From the NCBI RefSeq assembly GCF_900091495.1, contig NZ_LT607413.1:3658001-3722000 (forward strand): a stretch of 64,000 nt of DNA. The letters run 5' to 3'. Position numbers and translations under genes: made by a program. The stretch comes from Micromonospora echinospora. Its GTDB lineage: Bacteria > Actinomycetota > Actinomycetes > Mycobacteriales > Micromonosporaceae. Position 1 is the stretch's first letter. Each line of letters opens with the position of its first letter. The notes under the pieces are model-generated. The model searched no databases. It saw only the letters and a list, made by a program, of their open reading frames with translations, and was not told where the DNA came from. Positions 28,050 to 34,724 of the stretch are shown in pieces.

Positions 28050-28607
28050 ATGCCTGACATACGACCCGCAATAGGCTCCGGCGCGTTGGTCCTCAACGCC
28101 ACCTACGAGCCGTTGTGTGTCGTGTCGGTCCGGCGGGCCGCGATCCTGGTGCTCACGGCCAAGGCCGTCTGCGTGGCCGACGGTGACGGGGTCCTGCACA
28201 GCGCCTTCGACGCGCTGCCGGTTCCCTCGGTGGTCCGCCTCACCCGGTTCGTCCGGGTGCCGTACCGCACCCACGTCGGGCTCTCCCGACGGGCGATCTT
28301 CGCCCGGGACGGGTGGCGGTGCGCGTACTGCCGGGGCCCCGCCGAGACCATCGACCACGTCTTCCCGCGCAGCCGGGGCGGCCGGCACGCCTGGGAGAAC
28401 GTGGTCGCCGCCTGTGCGCGCTGCAACCACACCAAGGGCGACAAGACCCCGGCGGAGCTGGGTTGGCGACTGCACGCCCTGCCGGTGGCCCCCAAAGGCA
28501 CGGCGTGGCGGGTGCTCGGCCACCGTGCGCCCGACCCCCGCTGGGCGGACTGGCTCGACCTGCGGGAGGGCGAGTCGGTGGCCGCGCCGGTCGCCGAGGC
28601 GGCCTGA
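28050..28607 (+). CDS. HNH endonuclease domain protein
   Basis: 185 aa. The N-terminal 75 residues (VLNATYEPLCVVSVRRAAILVLTAKAVCV) are conserved in actinobacterial HNH proteins. The HNH/zinc region is RRAIFARDGWRCAYCRG, ETIDHVFPRSRGGRHAWENVVAACARCNHTKGDKTPAELGW: two CxxC zinc knuckles, the DH pair and the final Asn. Nuclease activity is likely from the family, but the cellular target is unknown. The ATG at 28050 is preferred over GTG 28041 because ggagg lies at better spacing. Confidence 0.9.
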   Translation: MPDIRPAIGSGALVLNATYEPLCVVSVRRAAILVLTAKAVCVADGDGVLHSAFDALPVPSVVRLTRFVRVPYRTHVGLSRRAIFARDGWRCAYCRGPAETIDHVFPRSRGGRHAWENVVAACARCNHTKGDKTPAELGWRLHALPVAPKGTAWRVLGHRAPDPRWADWLDLREGESVAAPVAEAA

Positions 28608-28711
28608 CGGGGTCCTGTGCGGCCCTGGGTGCGGGCCGAGTCCGGTGCCGTCGGCCGGGCGGGCACCCCGTGTCCGGGTGGCCGTGGGTGGCGGGGTTCC
28701 GTGGGTGGCGG

Positions 28712-28781
28712 GGTTCCGGGCAGCCCGACCCGCTCCGGGCGGTCAGGCTTGATCCCTGCGCGGGCCGGGCTGCCCGGAACC
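28712..28781. terminator. 16-bp perfect inverted repeat between convergent HNH and sortase genes
   Basis: ggttccgggcagcccg at 28712-28727 is the exact reverse complement of cgggctgcccggaacc at 28766-28781, with 38 nt between. The location between convergent genes suits a two-way terminator, although the loop is long and no T-run follows. Confidence 0.5.
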
Positions 28782-28856
28782 CTGATCCGGTCCGGGTGGT
28801 CGGTCTCCTGATCCGGTCCGGGTGGTCGGTTCCCTGACCCGGTCCGGGTGGTCGGT
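28782..28856. repeat. Three tandem 26-bp-period repeats
   Basis: Copies of a 23-bp unit whose core is ggtccgggtggtcggt begin at 28782, 28808 and 28834, exactly 26 bp apart; the first two are identical and the third has one change. They sit between the hairpin and the sortase stop codon and are noncoding in both neighbours. Confidence 0.85.
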
Positions 28857-28868
28857 TCCGTGGTTCGG

Positions 28869-29906
28869 TCAGGGCCGGCGTGCGTTGACCAGCGAGGCGA
28901 AGACGACGACGTTGTCGGCGTAGCCGGTCGCGCCGCCCACCCAGCGGCCACCACAGGTGATCAGCCGCAGGTTGGGGCGGCTGAAGTCGCCGAAGACCTC
29001 GTCCACCGGTAGTCGTTCCTTGTCGAACCGCTCCACCGCGTTCACCTCGAAGACCGCCACCGACCGGTCGGACCGGTCGACCTCGATCCGATCGCCGGAC
29101 CGCAGCCGCTTCAGGTCGTGGAAGACCGCCGGCCCGGTCGAGGTGTCCACGTGGCCGACGATGACCGCCGGACCGTACTGACCCGGGGTCGGGCCCTGGT
29201 CGTACCAGGCGGCCTCCTGGGCGCGCTTCTCGTCCGGTACGCCGATCGTCCCGTCGGCGGCGAGCCCGACGTGGTGGACGGGCGCGCGCAGGTCCAGCGC
29301 CTGGATCTCGATCTCCACCGGTGGGCTCTCGGGCAGCACCGGGAACTTCCGGGGCGGCGGGCGCAGTCCGGCACCGAGCCGGTCCGGCAGCAGGCTGGTC
29401 CCGGTGACCTGCTCGACCCCGAGCATTCCCATGACCAGCACCATCAGCGTGGCGACCACCAGCACCGGAGCCCCCGGACCCGAGCGCGCCGACCGCCGGC
29501 CCGCCCAGCGTCGGGTGGGCGTCGTCCGCCGCGGGTCGACCGCCTGCCGCCGGGCGGCCGGATCGACGACCAGCAACCCCGCCCGGCTCGCCTCCGCCGC
29601 TACCCGCCGGAACCGGTGCAGCCCGCGTCCCAGGCCGCGACCGAGCCCGAGGCCGGCGTGGCCGAGGGCGACACCCCCGTGCCACACCAGGACACCGTCG
29701 TGTCGCAGTCCCCGCCCGACGAGGACGAGCGACCACCACAGGGCACGGACCAGCCCGACCGCGCCGTGCCCCAGCAGGACGAACAGCCGCCCCGGGGCGG
29801 CCCGTCGCGGTGGGCCGGGTTCGTGGTGCCGGGTGGCACGAGCGGGAGCCCACCGGAGGGTCGTCCGACGGTCCCGACGCGGGTGGCGCTGGCGTGAGCC
29901 GGCCAT
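28869..29906 (-). CDS. Class F-like sortase
   Basis: 345 aa. The C-terminal sortase domain (about 190-345) has VGHVDTSTGPAVFHDL with the catalytic His, and LRLITCGGRW with the nucleophile Cys; the final region NVVVFASLV would hold the Arg-side strand. A membrane anchor, LVVATLMVLVMGMLG, precedes it at about residues 148-162. The N-terminal 140 residues are unusual: two weakly hydrophobic stretches and long Arg/Gly-rich parts, much longer than the roughly 200-residue norm. The start is supported by 12-nt spacing from the upstream gene in the same operon. Sortases join cell-wall or extracellular proteins by transpeptidation. Confidence 0.85.
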   Translation of the reverse strand: MAGSRQRHPRRDRRTTLRWAPARATRHHEPGPPRRAAPGRLFVLLGHGAVGLVRALWWSLVLVGRGLRHDGVLVWHGGVALGHAGLGLGRGLGRGLHRFRRVAAEASRAGLLVVDPAARRQAVDPRRTTPTRRWAGRRSARSGPGAPVLVVATLMVLVMGMLGVEQVTGTSLLPDRLGAGLRPPPRKFPVLPESPPVEIEIQALDLRAPVHHVGLAADGTIGVPDEKRAQEAAWYDQGPTPGQYGPAVIVGHVDTSTGPAVFHDLKRLRSGDRIEVDRSDRSVAVFEVNAVERFDKERLPVDEVFGDFSRPNLRLITCGGRWVGGATGYADNVVVFASLVNARRP

Positions 29907-29918
29907 GGCGTACCCCGG

Positions 29919-30500
29919 TCAGGGGCTCCCGGGCCGGCGGCGGCTGCCGAACAGACCCAGCCCGGCCGCGACGGCGGCGGTCACCAGGCCGCCCACGAGC
30001 AGCAGCGAGCCCGCCCCCCGGCCGCCGGAGGTCCCCCCGCCGCCGGTCGCCGGTCCCTTGCTCGGCTGGGTCATGTTCAGCACCGTCAGCACGGCGCTCG
30101 CCCGGCTGCCGTTCGGGCAGCGCAGCTCCACCGGGTAGTCACCCGGGTCGGTGCCGGGCGGAACGGTCACCGCCCCGGTGAGGAAGCCGCTGTCGTCGCG
30201 GTTGCCGTTGGGGTCGGGTTCGTTGGCGTTCGGGTCGTTGCCGCCCCGCCGGTCGCCGTGCGGGCGGAGCACCACCCGGCCGAAGGCGTCGGACGTCGCC
30301 TCCGCCTGCCGGTCGTTGTTCCGGTCGCAACTGGCCCGGATGTCCACCCGGCTGCCGGCCTGGACGGTGCTCGGCCGGACCTCGATGAAGACGTTCTCCC
30401 CCGCGTGGGCGGGGGCCCGCGTGGCCAGGACGAAGACCCCGACCAGTGCGATCATGACCAACGCCGTCGACACGGCGCGGCCGGGTCCGTGACCCCGCAT
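29919..30500 (-). CDS. Secreted, membrane-anchored protein of unknown function (possible sortase partner)
   Basis: 193 aa. A signal peptide (STALVMIALVGVFVLATRAPAHAG) is followed by an Ig-like domain (FIEVRPSTVQAGSRVDIRASCDRNND ... VTVPPGTDPGDYPVELRCPNGSRASAVLTV), a Gly-rich linker, a C-terminal transmembrane helix (LLLVGGLVTAAVAAGLGLF) and a positive tail GSRRRPGSP. This layout is that of a surface protein, but a plain LPxTG motif is missing; only TGGGGTSGGRG precedes the helix. It lies directly upstream of the sortase on the same strand, so it may be its substrate or a partner. Confidence 0.8.
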   Translation of the reverse strand: MRGHGPGRAVSTALVMIALVGVFVLATRAPAHAGENVFIEVRPSTVQAGSRVDIRASCDRNNDRQAEATSDAFGRVVLRPHGDRRGGNDPNANEPDPNGNRDDSGFLTGAVTVPPGTDPGDYPVELRCPNGSRASAVLTVLNMTQPSKGPATGGGGTSGGRGAGSLLLVGGLVTAAVAAGLGLFGSRRRPGSP

Positions 30501-30698
30501 GATCCTCCCCTTCCCGGCACCGGTGGTGCACTGGGTGACCCGCCCTGCATTCCCGCTGCCGGAGAGGCAAACCCGGCCCCGCCCGCCCCCGGACGGCCCC
30601 GCGCCGGCCGATTCGGGGCGGTGGCCGGGCGGCTCAGCGGATGAGCGGCGGCGGTGGGGTGAAGCGGACCGGCTCGGCGGTGGCCGGATGGGGGCGGA

Positions 30699-31178
30699 TC
30701 AGCGGCGACGGCCGGGTGGCTCCGGGCGGTCGGTCGGCTCCGACGTGAGCGGGGTGACCGGCTGCCAGCCCAGCGGCGTGGAGAGGACCATGGTGCTGGA
30801 CGGCTGGCCGTACGGCGCGAGGCGGTCGATCACCGCCTCGAACTCGTCGATCGAGCCGGCCGCGACCTTGAGCATGCTGCACGCGTCCCCAGTGATCCGG
30901 TGGATCTCCAGGATCTCCGGCCAGTCGGTGACGGTCGGGTCGTGCAGGATGCACCGGGGGCCGTAGCAGGACATCCTGATCAGGGCGAGGACACTCCGGC
31001 CCGCCCGGGCCAGATCCACGTGGGCGTGGTAGCCGGTGATCACCCCGGACTCCTCCAGCCGGCGTACCCGCTCGGCCACCGCCGGTGGGGAGAGGTGGAC
31101 CCGGCGGGAGAGCTCGCTGAACGACAGGCGCGCGTCGGCTTGCAACTCCCGCAGCAGTGCCCAGTCCATGTCGTCCAC
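30699..31178 (-). CDS. Lrp/AsnC family transcriptional regulator
   Basis: 159 aa. The N-terminal helix-turn-helix is DDMDWALLRELQADARLSFSELSRRVHLSPPAVAERVRRLEESGVITGYHA. The C-terminal RAM/ligand-binding domain includes VLALIRMSCYGPRC and HRITGDACSMLKVAAGSIDEFEAVIDRL. Lrp proteins respond to amino acids. Its divergent position next to tryptophan 2,3-dioxygenase suggests control of tryptophan catabolism (inference). The GTG start at 31178 has ggaaagg upstream; starts further upstream give a non-family leader. Confidence 0.9.
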   Translation of the reverse strand: MDDMDWALLRELQADARLSFSELSRRVHLSPPAVAERVRRLEESGVITGYHAHVDLARAGRSVLALIRMSCYGPRCILHDPTVTDWPEILEIHRITGDACSMLKVAAGSIDEFEAVIDRLAPYGQPSSTMVLSTPLGWQPVTPLTSEPTDRPEPPGRRR

Positions 31179-31208
31179 GCTGAACCTTCCTTTCCTGAAG
31201 TGCTTCGA

Positions 31209-31242
31209 CCCTTCCACCTTTGCTCCGACAGGTGGCTAAGGG
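31209..31242. promoter_or_regulatory. Palindromic operator candidate in the Lrp-tryptophan dioxygenase intergenic region
   Basis: cccttccacct (31209-31219) and aggtggctaaggg (31230-31242) form an interrupted inverted repeat: ccacct/aggtgg perfect with a 10-nt spacer, then ccctt/aaggg after a 2-nt bulge. It is about 30 nt upstream of the regulator start and about 80 nt before the dioxygenase start, a natural place for autoregulation and control of the divergent gene. Confidence 0.45.
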
Positions 31243-31322
31243 CAAGGACCGTCGTTCCGGCATTCCATCTGACGTTCCGCCCGCGAGATCATGAGTAGAC
31301 CGGCTCACGGAGGGAGACACAG

Positions 31323-32225
31323 GTGGAGAAGACGGACCTGCGGGCGCCCACCCTGACCGCGACGGTTCGCCCGCTGACCCCGCGGCAGCGCGCGGCCCAG
31401 GCGGTCCGCAACGGTGGCAGCCCGACGCTGGAGTTCACCGACCGCGTGCCGTACGACGCGTACGTGCACGCCAGCACGCTGCACACACTGCAACAGCCGC
31501 TCAGTGACGACCCGGGCGAGATGTCCTTCCTGATGGTCAGCCAGATCATGGAGCTGTACTTCGGGCTGACCTGCCACGAGCTTCGGGAGACCCAGCGGCT
31601 GCTCCGCGCCGACCGGATCGCCGACGCGTTGGCTCCGCTGCGTCGCACCGCCCTGCACCTGGAGGGGCTCAACGCCGCCTGGAAGAGCCTGCGCTGGATG
31701 ACGCCGGCCGACTTCAACCGGTTCCGCGACTTGCTCGGTGAGGGCTCCGGATTCCAGTCGGCGAAATACCGGGAACTGGAGTTCCTGCTCGGGCTCCGCA
31801 ACGCGAAGCTGATCCGCCCGTTCCGGCGGCAGACCGAGGTGTACGCGCAACTGCGCGCCGGACTCGAGGCGCCGAGCGTGTGGGACGACGTGATCGCCCT
31901 GCTCGCCCGGCACGGGTTCGACCTGCCGGCCGACCTGCTCGACCGCGACGTGACCGTCGAGCACGAGTCGCACCCGTTGGTCGAGTCGGCCTGGGTGCAC
32001 GTCTACGCCGACGCCGGACCCGACAACCACCTCCGGCTGCTCGGCGAGGCGCTCACCACGGTCGCCGAGGAGTTCGGCGACTGGCGGTACCAGCACCTCA
32101 AGGCGGTGCAGCGCGCCATGGGCGCCAAGGTGGGCAGCGGCGGCTCGGCCGGCCTGTCCTGGCTGCGCCGCAGCATGGAGCGGGTGGTCTTCCCGGAACT
32201 CTGGTCGGCCCGCACCGCCATGTGA
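31323..32225 (+). CDS. kynA: Tryptophan 2,3-dioxygenase
   Basis: 300 aa. A haem enzyme that opens the indole ring of tryptophan to N-formylkynurenine. Family segments are TDRVPYDAYVHASTLHTLQQPLSD, EMSFLMVSQIMELYFGLTCHEL (substrate- and haem-pocket helix), SGFQSAKYRELEFLLG, and the C-terminal ALTTVAEEFGDWRYQHLKAVQRAMGAKVGSGGSAGLSWLR with the haem-ligand His in WRYQHLKAVQR. No other kynurenine-pathway gene except a possible amidase is nearby. The GTG start follows a ggaggga sequence. Confidence 0.95.
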   Translation: MEKTDLRAPTLTATVRPLTPRQRAAQAVRNGGSPTLEFTDRVPYDAYVHASTLHTLQQPLSDDPGEMSFLMVSQIMELYFGLTCHELRETQRLLRADRIADALAPLRRTALHLEGLNAAWKSLRWMTPADFNRFRDLLGEGSGFQSAKYRELEFLLGLRNAKLIRPFRRQTEVYAQLRAGLEAPSVWDDVIALLARHGFDLPADLLDRDVTVEHESHPLVESAWVHVYADAGPDNHLRLLGEALTTVAEEFGDWRYQHLKAVQRAMGAKVGSGGSAGLSWLRRSMERVVFPELWSARTAM

Positions 32226-32302
32226 CCACCTTCCGCCGGGGTGATGTGCCCCGACCACCTCAGCTACCTCAACCGGGCACTCGGGTGGGGCAGGATGGCG
32301 TC

Positions 32303-33769
32303 ATGGCCGAGCCACACGACCTGAACGCGTTGGAGCAGGCCGCCGCCGTGGCCCGGGGCGACCTTTCCAGCGTCGAGCTGGTCGAGCACCATCTCGCCCG
32401 GGTCGAGGCGCTGGGCGACACCGTCGGGGCGTTCGTCACCGTCACCCCGGAGGAGGCCCGCCGGGCGGCCCGGGCCGCCGACGCGGTGCCGCCCGCCGAG
32501 CGGGGGCCGCTGCACGGCGTACCGACGGCGGTGAAGGACCTGACCCTCACCGCCGGGGTACGGACCACGTTCGGCTCGGCCGCCTTCGCCGACTTCGTGC
32601 CGATGGTCGACGCCGACGTGGTGCGGCACCTGCGGGACGCGGGGCTGGTCAGCCTCGGCAAGACCACGACCTCGGAACTGGGCTGCTCGCTCTACTCCGA
32701 GGGGCTGGTCGCGCCGCCGGCCCGGAACCCGTGGCATCTGGCGTACACGGCGGGTGGCTCCTCCGGTGGCGCGGCGGCAGCGGTCGCCGCCGGGCTGGTG
32801 CCCGTCGCGCAGGGTTCCGACGGGGGCGGCTCGGTGCGCATCCCGGCCGCCCTGTGCGGCCTGGTCGGCCACAAGCCGAGCCGCGGGCTGGTCTCCGGCG
32901 GTCCGCTCGGCTCCGGCGCGTTCGGCCTGCCCACCAACGGTCCGATCGGCCGGACCGTCGCCGACGTGGCCGCGCTGCTGGACGTCATGGCCGTTCCGGT
33001 GCCGGGGGAGCCCTACCTGCCACCTCCGCCGCCGGCCGGTGGTCACCTGGCCGCGGCCCGTCGGGCTGCGCCCGGCCGGCTGCGGGTGGGGCGGTTCACC
33101 CACCCGATGCTCGTCGACGGACCGGTCCACCCGGACTGCGTGGCCGCCGTCGACCGGGCCGCCGCGCTGCTCGCCGGGGCCGGGCACGAGGTGGTCGAGG
33201 TGGAGCCGCCGCTCGGGCCGGAGTGCTGGCCGCTCTTCGAGACCCTCTGGTACGTGCTGTCGCTCGCCCCGGTCACCCCGGAACGGGAGGGCGACCTGCT
33301 GCCGTTGACCCGGCTGATGCGTGAGCGGGGCAGCCGGATCTCCGCCGCCGCCCTGACCGGCACCCTCGCCGAACTCCAGGCGCTGGTCCGCCTCGGTGCC
33401 CGGCGGACCGCCGGCGTCGACCTGTTGCTCTGCCCGACCGTGGCCACGCCGCAGGCGCCGGTCGGCTGGTTCCATTCCGGTGTCGACCCGGCGGAGGACT
33501 TCGACCGGCAGCGACGGTTCTCGCCGTACTGCGCGGTTTTCAACCTGACCGGCCAGCCGTCCGTCTCGCTTCCGGTCGGCCGTACCGGCGAGGGTCTCCC
33601 GGTGGGCGTCCTACTCACCGGTCGGTACGGCGACGACGCGCGGCTGTTGGCCGCTGCCGCCGAGGTCGAACGGGCCGACGGCGGGTGGGATCATCGCCAC
33701 CCCGCGATATGGCGGGCCGTCGGCTCCGCTAACGTGAACAGCAGCGGGGTCGGAGGGGCGACACCATGA
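32303..33769 (+). CDS. Amidase signature family protein
   Basis: 488 aa. The Ser-cisSer-Lys triad is recognisable: Lys in LHGVPTAVKDLT, the Ser-rich signature YTAGGSSGGAAAAVAAGLVP, and the nucleophile Ser in QGSDGGGSVRIPAALCGLVG (GSVR). C-terminal DLLLCPTVATPQAPVGWF and LTGQPSVSLPVGRTGEGLPVGV are typical. It hydrolyses an amide, substrate unknown. The gene follows tryptophan dioxygenase by 77 bases on the same strand; hydrolysis of N-formylkynurenine is conceivable but would be unusual for this family. The ATG is preceded by a caggat sequence, and no strong ribosome-binding site is seen. Confidence 0.9.
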   Translation: MAEPHDLNALEQAAAVARGDLSSVELVEHHLARVEALGDTVGAFVTVTPEEARRAARAADAVPPAERGPLHGVPTAVKDLTLTAGVRTTFGSAAFADFVPMVDADVVRHLRDAGLVSLGKTTTSELGCSLYSEGLVAPPARNPWHLAYTAGGSSGGAAAAVAAGLVPVAQGSDGGGSVRIPAALCGLVGHKPSRGLVSGGPLGSGAFGLPTNGPIGRTVADVAALLDVMAVPVPGEPYLPPPPPAGGHLAAARRAAPGRLRVGRFTHPMLVDGPVHPDCVAAVDRAAALLAGAGHEVVEVEPPLGPECWPLFETLWYVLSLAPVTPEREGDLLPLTRLMRERGSRISAAALTGTLAELQALVRLGARRTAGVDLLLCPTVATPQAPVGWFHSGVDPAEDFDRQRRFSPYCAVFNLTGQPSVSLPVGRTGEGLPVGVLLTGRYGDDARLLAAAAEVERADGGWDHRHPAIWRAVGSANVNSSGVGGATP

Positions 33770-33817
33770 CGCCCGATCCGGCCCGGTGGATCTGGTCTCT
33801 CTTACCGCCTGGGGGCG

Positions 33818-34129
33818 TTGGGATTGTCTGTTACCGAGACGTTGCTGGTCTTCGTCGGCATCCCGGCGGCGGCGACGCTGGTGATCGCCGGGTTGGCCCT
33901 CGCCAGTGGTGGTCGCGGCGGCCGTGGTGGTGCCAAGCGCTACCGGCCGGGCCGGCCCTTCGACTTCACGCCGGTCTGGTTCCTCGGCCGGCCCGAGCAG
34001 CTGGCCGACTCGGCCGGCACGGCGTTGGCCGCGGGCGCACAGGCCCCCGCGTTGAGCAGCCGCAAGCAGGAGCAGGCCGGCATCGAGGCGCCGGTCGGGG
34101 TAACCGGAGGCGCAAGTGACCGTTGGTGA
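33818..34129 (+). CDS. Small membrane protein, possibly the CtaJ-type aa3 oxidase subunit
   Basis: 103 aa. One transmembrane helix near the N-terminus (VTETLLVFVGIPAAATLVIAGLALA) is followed by a Gly/Arg-rich turn and a hydrophilic tail with RPFDFTPVWFLGRPEQL. By memory of gene order, mycobacteria carry a similar small membrane protein next to the DUF5130 and pepN genes, described as an accessory subunit (CtaJ) of the aa3 oxidase; that identification is tentative. A TTG start is used (33818; another at 33824). Its end overlaps the next gene by 14 bases, indicating an operon. Confidence 0.65.
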   Translation: MGLSVTETLLVFVGIPAAATLVIAGLALASGGRGGRGGAKRYRPGRPFDFTPVWFLGRPEQLADSAGTALAAGAQAPALSSRKQEQAGIEAPVGVTGGASDRW

Positions 34130-34523
34130 GAAGCAGGCCGAGGCGGGCAACCCGCCCGAGGTGCTGGACGGCCCCTTCACCACCCGGCAGCTGCTCCGCA
34201 TCGACGAGGCGCTGCGCCTTGCCGACCAGGGCACCGGGCTGGTCTTCTCGGTCTTCGTCGGCGGGCTCGACGAGCCGACCCGCGAGCACGCCGAGCGGCT
34301 GCACCGGCAGCTCGCCGAGCCGGAGCGTTCGGTCCTGATCGCCGTGTCGCCCAACCAGCGTCGGCTGGAGGTCGTGACCGGCAAGCAGGCCCGCAAGCGC
34401 ATCCCCGACACGTACGCCAAGCTCGCCGCGCTCTCCATGGTCGCGGCCTTCGGCGGCGGCGACCTGGCCGGTGGGATCATCAACGGCCTCGACCAGCTCG
34501 CCACGCACGCCGGCAAGGGCTGA
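34116..34523 (+). CDS. DUF5130 family protein
   Basis: 135 aa. The domain is FTTRQLLRIDEALRLADQGTGLVFSVFVGGLDEPTREHAERLHRQL ... VLIAVSPNQRRLEVVTGKQARKRIPD, as found in actinobacterial DUF5130 proteins, related in pattern to TPM-type proteins. No signal peptide is seen; the segment MVAAFGGGDLAGGIINGLDQL is mildly hydrophobic. The gene overlaps the upstream membrane protein gene, has ggaggc just before the GTG, and faces pepN, an arrangement kept in mycobacteria as far as I recall. Function unknown. Confidence 0.82.
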   Translation: MTVGEKQAEAGNPPEVLDGPFTTRQLLRIDEALRLADQGTGLVFSVFVGGLDEPTREHAERLHRQLAEPERSVLIAVSPNQRRLEVVTGKQARKRIPDTYAKLAALSMVAAFGGGDLAGGIINGLDQLATHAGKG

Positions 34524-34540
34524 TCCACCTTCGACACGAC

Positions 34541-34574
34541 GACACCCGGTCCGCCGCTCGGCGGGCCGGGTGTC
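34541..34574 (+). terminator. Terminator hairpin after the DUF5130 gene
   Basis: A long stem starts 17 nt after the stop: gacacccgg and ccgccg pair with cggcgg and ccgggtgtc across a 2-nt tip with one bulge. The hairpin is very stable, and no T-tract follows. Confidence 0.78.
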
Positions 34575-34595
34575 GGTGTCTGCGGGTTCGCTGAC

Positions 34596-34646
34596 TCAGC
34601 GGGGCCAGGCGGCCGGGTCGAGGGTCCCCTGGGTCGGCTGTGCCAT
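34596..34646 (-). CDS. Possible 16-residue micropeptide, MAQPTQGTLDPAAWPR
   Basis: A tiny open frame on the minus strand has a near-perfect ribosome-binding site (ggaggtgg, 5 nt before the ATG), exceptional for this GC-rich noncoding gap. The peptide is MAQPTQGTLDPAAWPR. It lies between the pepN terminator and the DUF5130 terminator, so it could be an independent small gene or a chance frame. No function is known to me. Confidence 0.35.
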   Translation of the reverse strand: MAQPTQGTLDPAAWPR

Positions 34647-34679
34647 CACGTCCACCTCCGTCGGTAACCGTGACGGGCC

Positions 34680-34712
34680 GGGGCGGGCACGGGTTACCCC
34701 CGCGCCCGCCCC
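34680..34712 (-). terminator. Terminator hairpin after pepN
   Basis: ggggcgggc (34680-34688) pairs with gcccgcccc (34704-34712) around a 15-nt loop, just beyond the pepN stop on the minus strand. Confidence 0.68.
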
Positions 34713-34724
34713 GGTCGGTGCCCG

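Noticed and set aside
28782..28856. CRISPR array
   Set aside because: The 26-bp period is nearly all repeat with a 3-bp gap, so there are no spacers.
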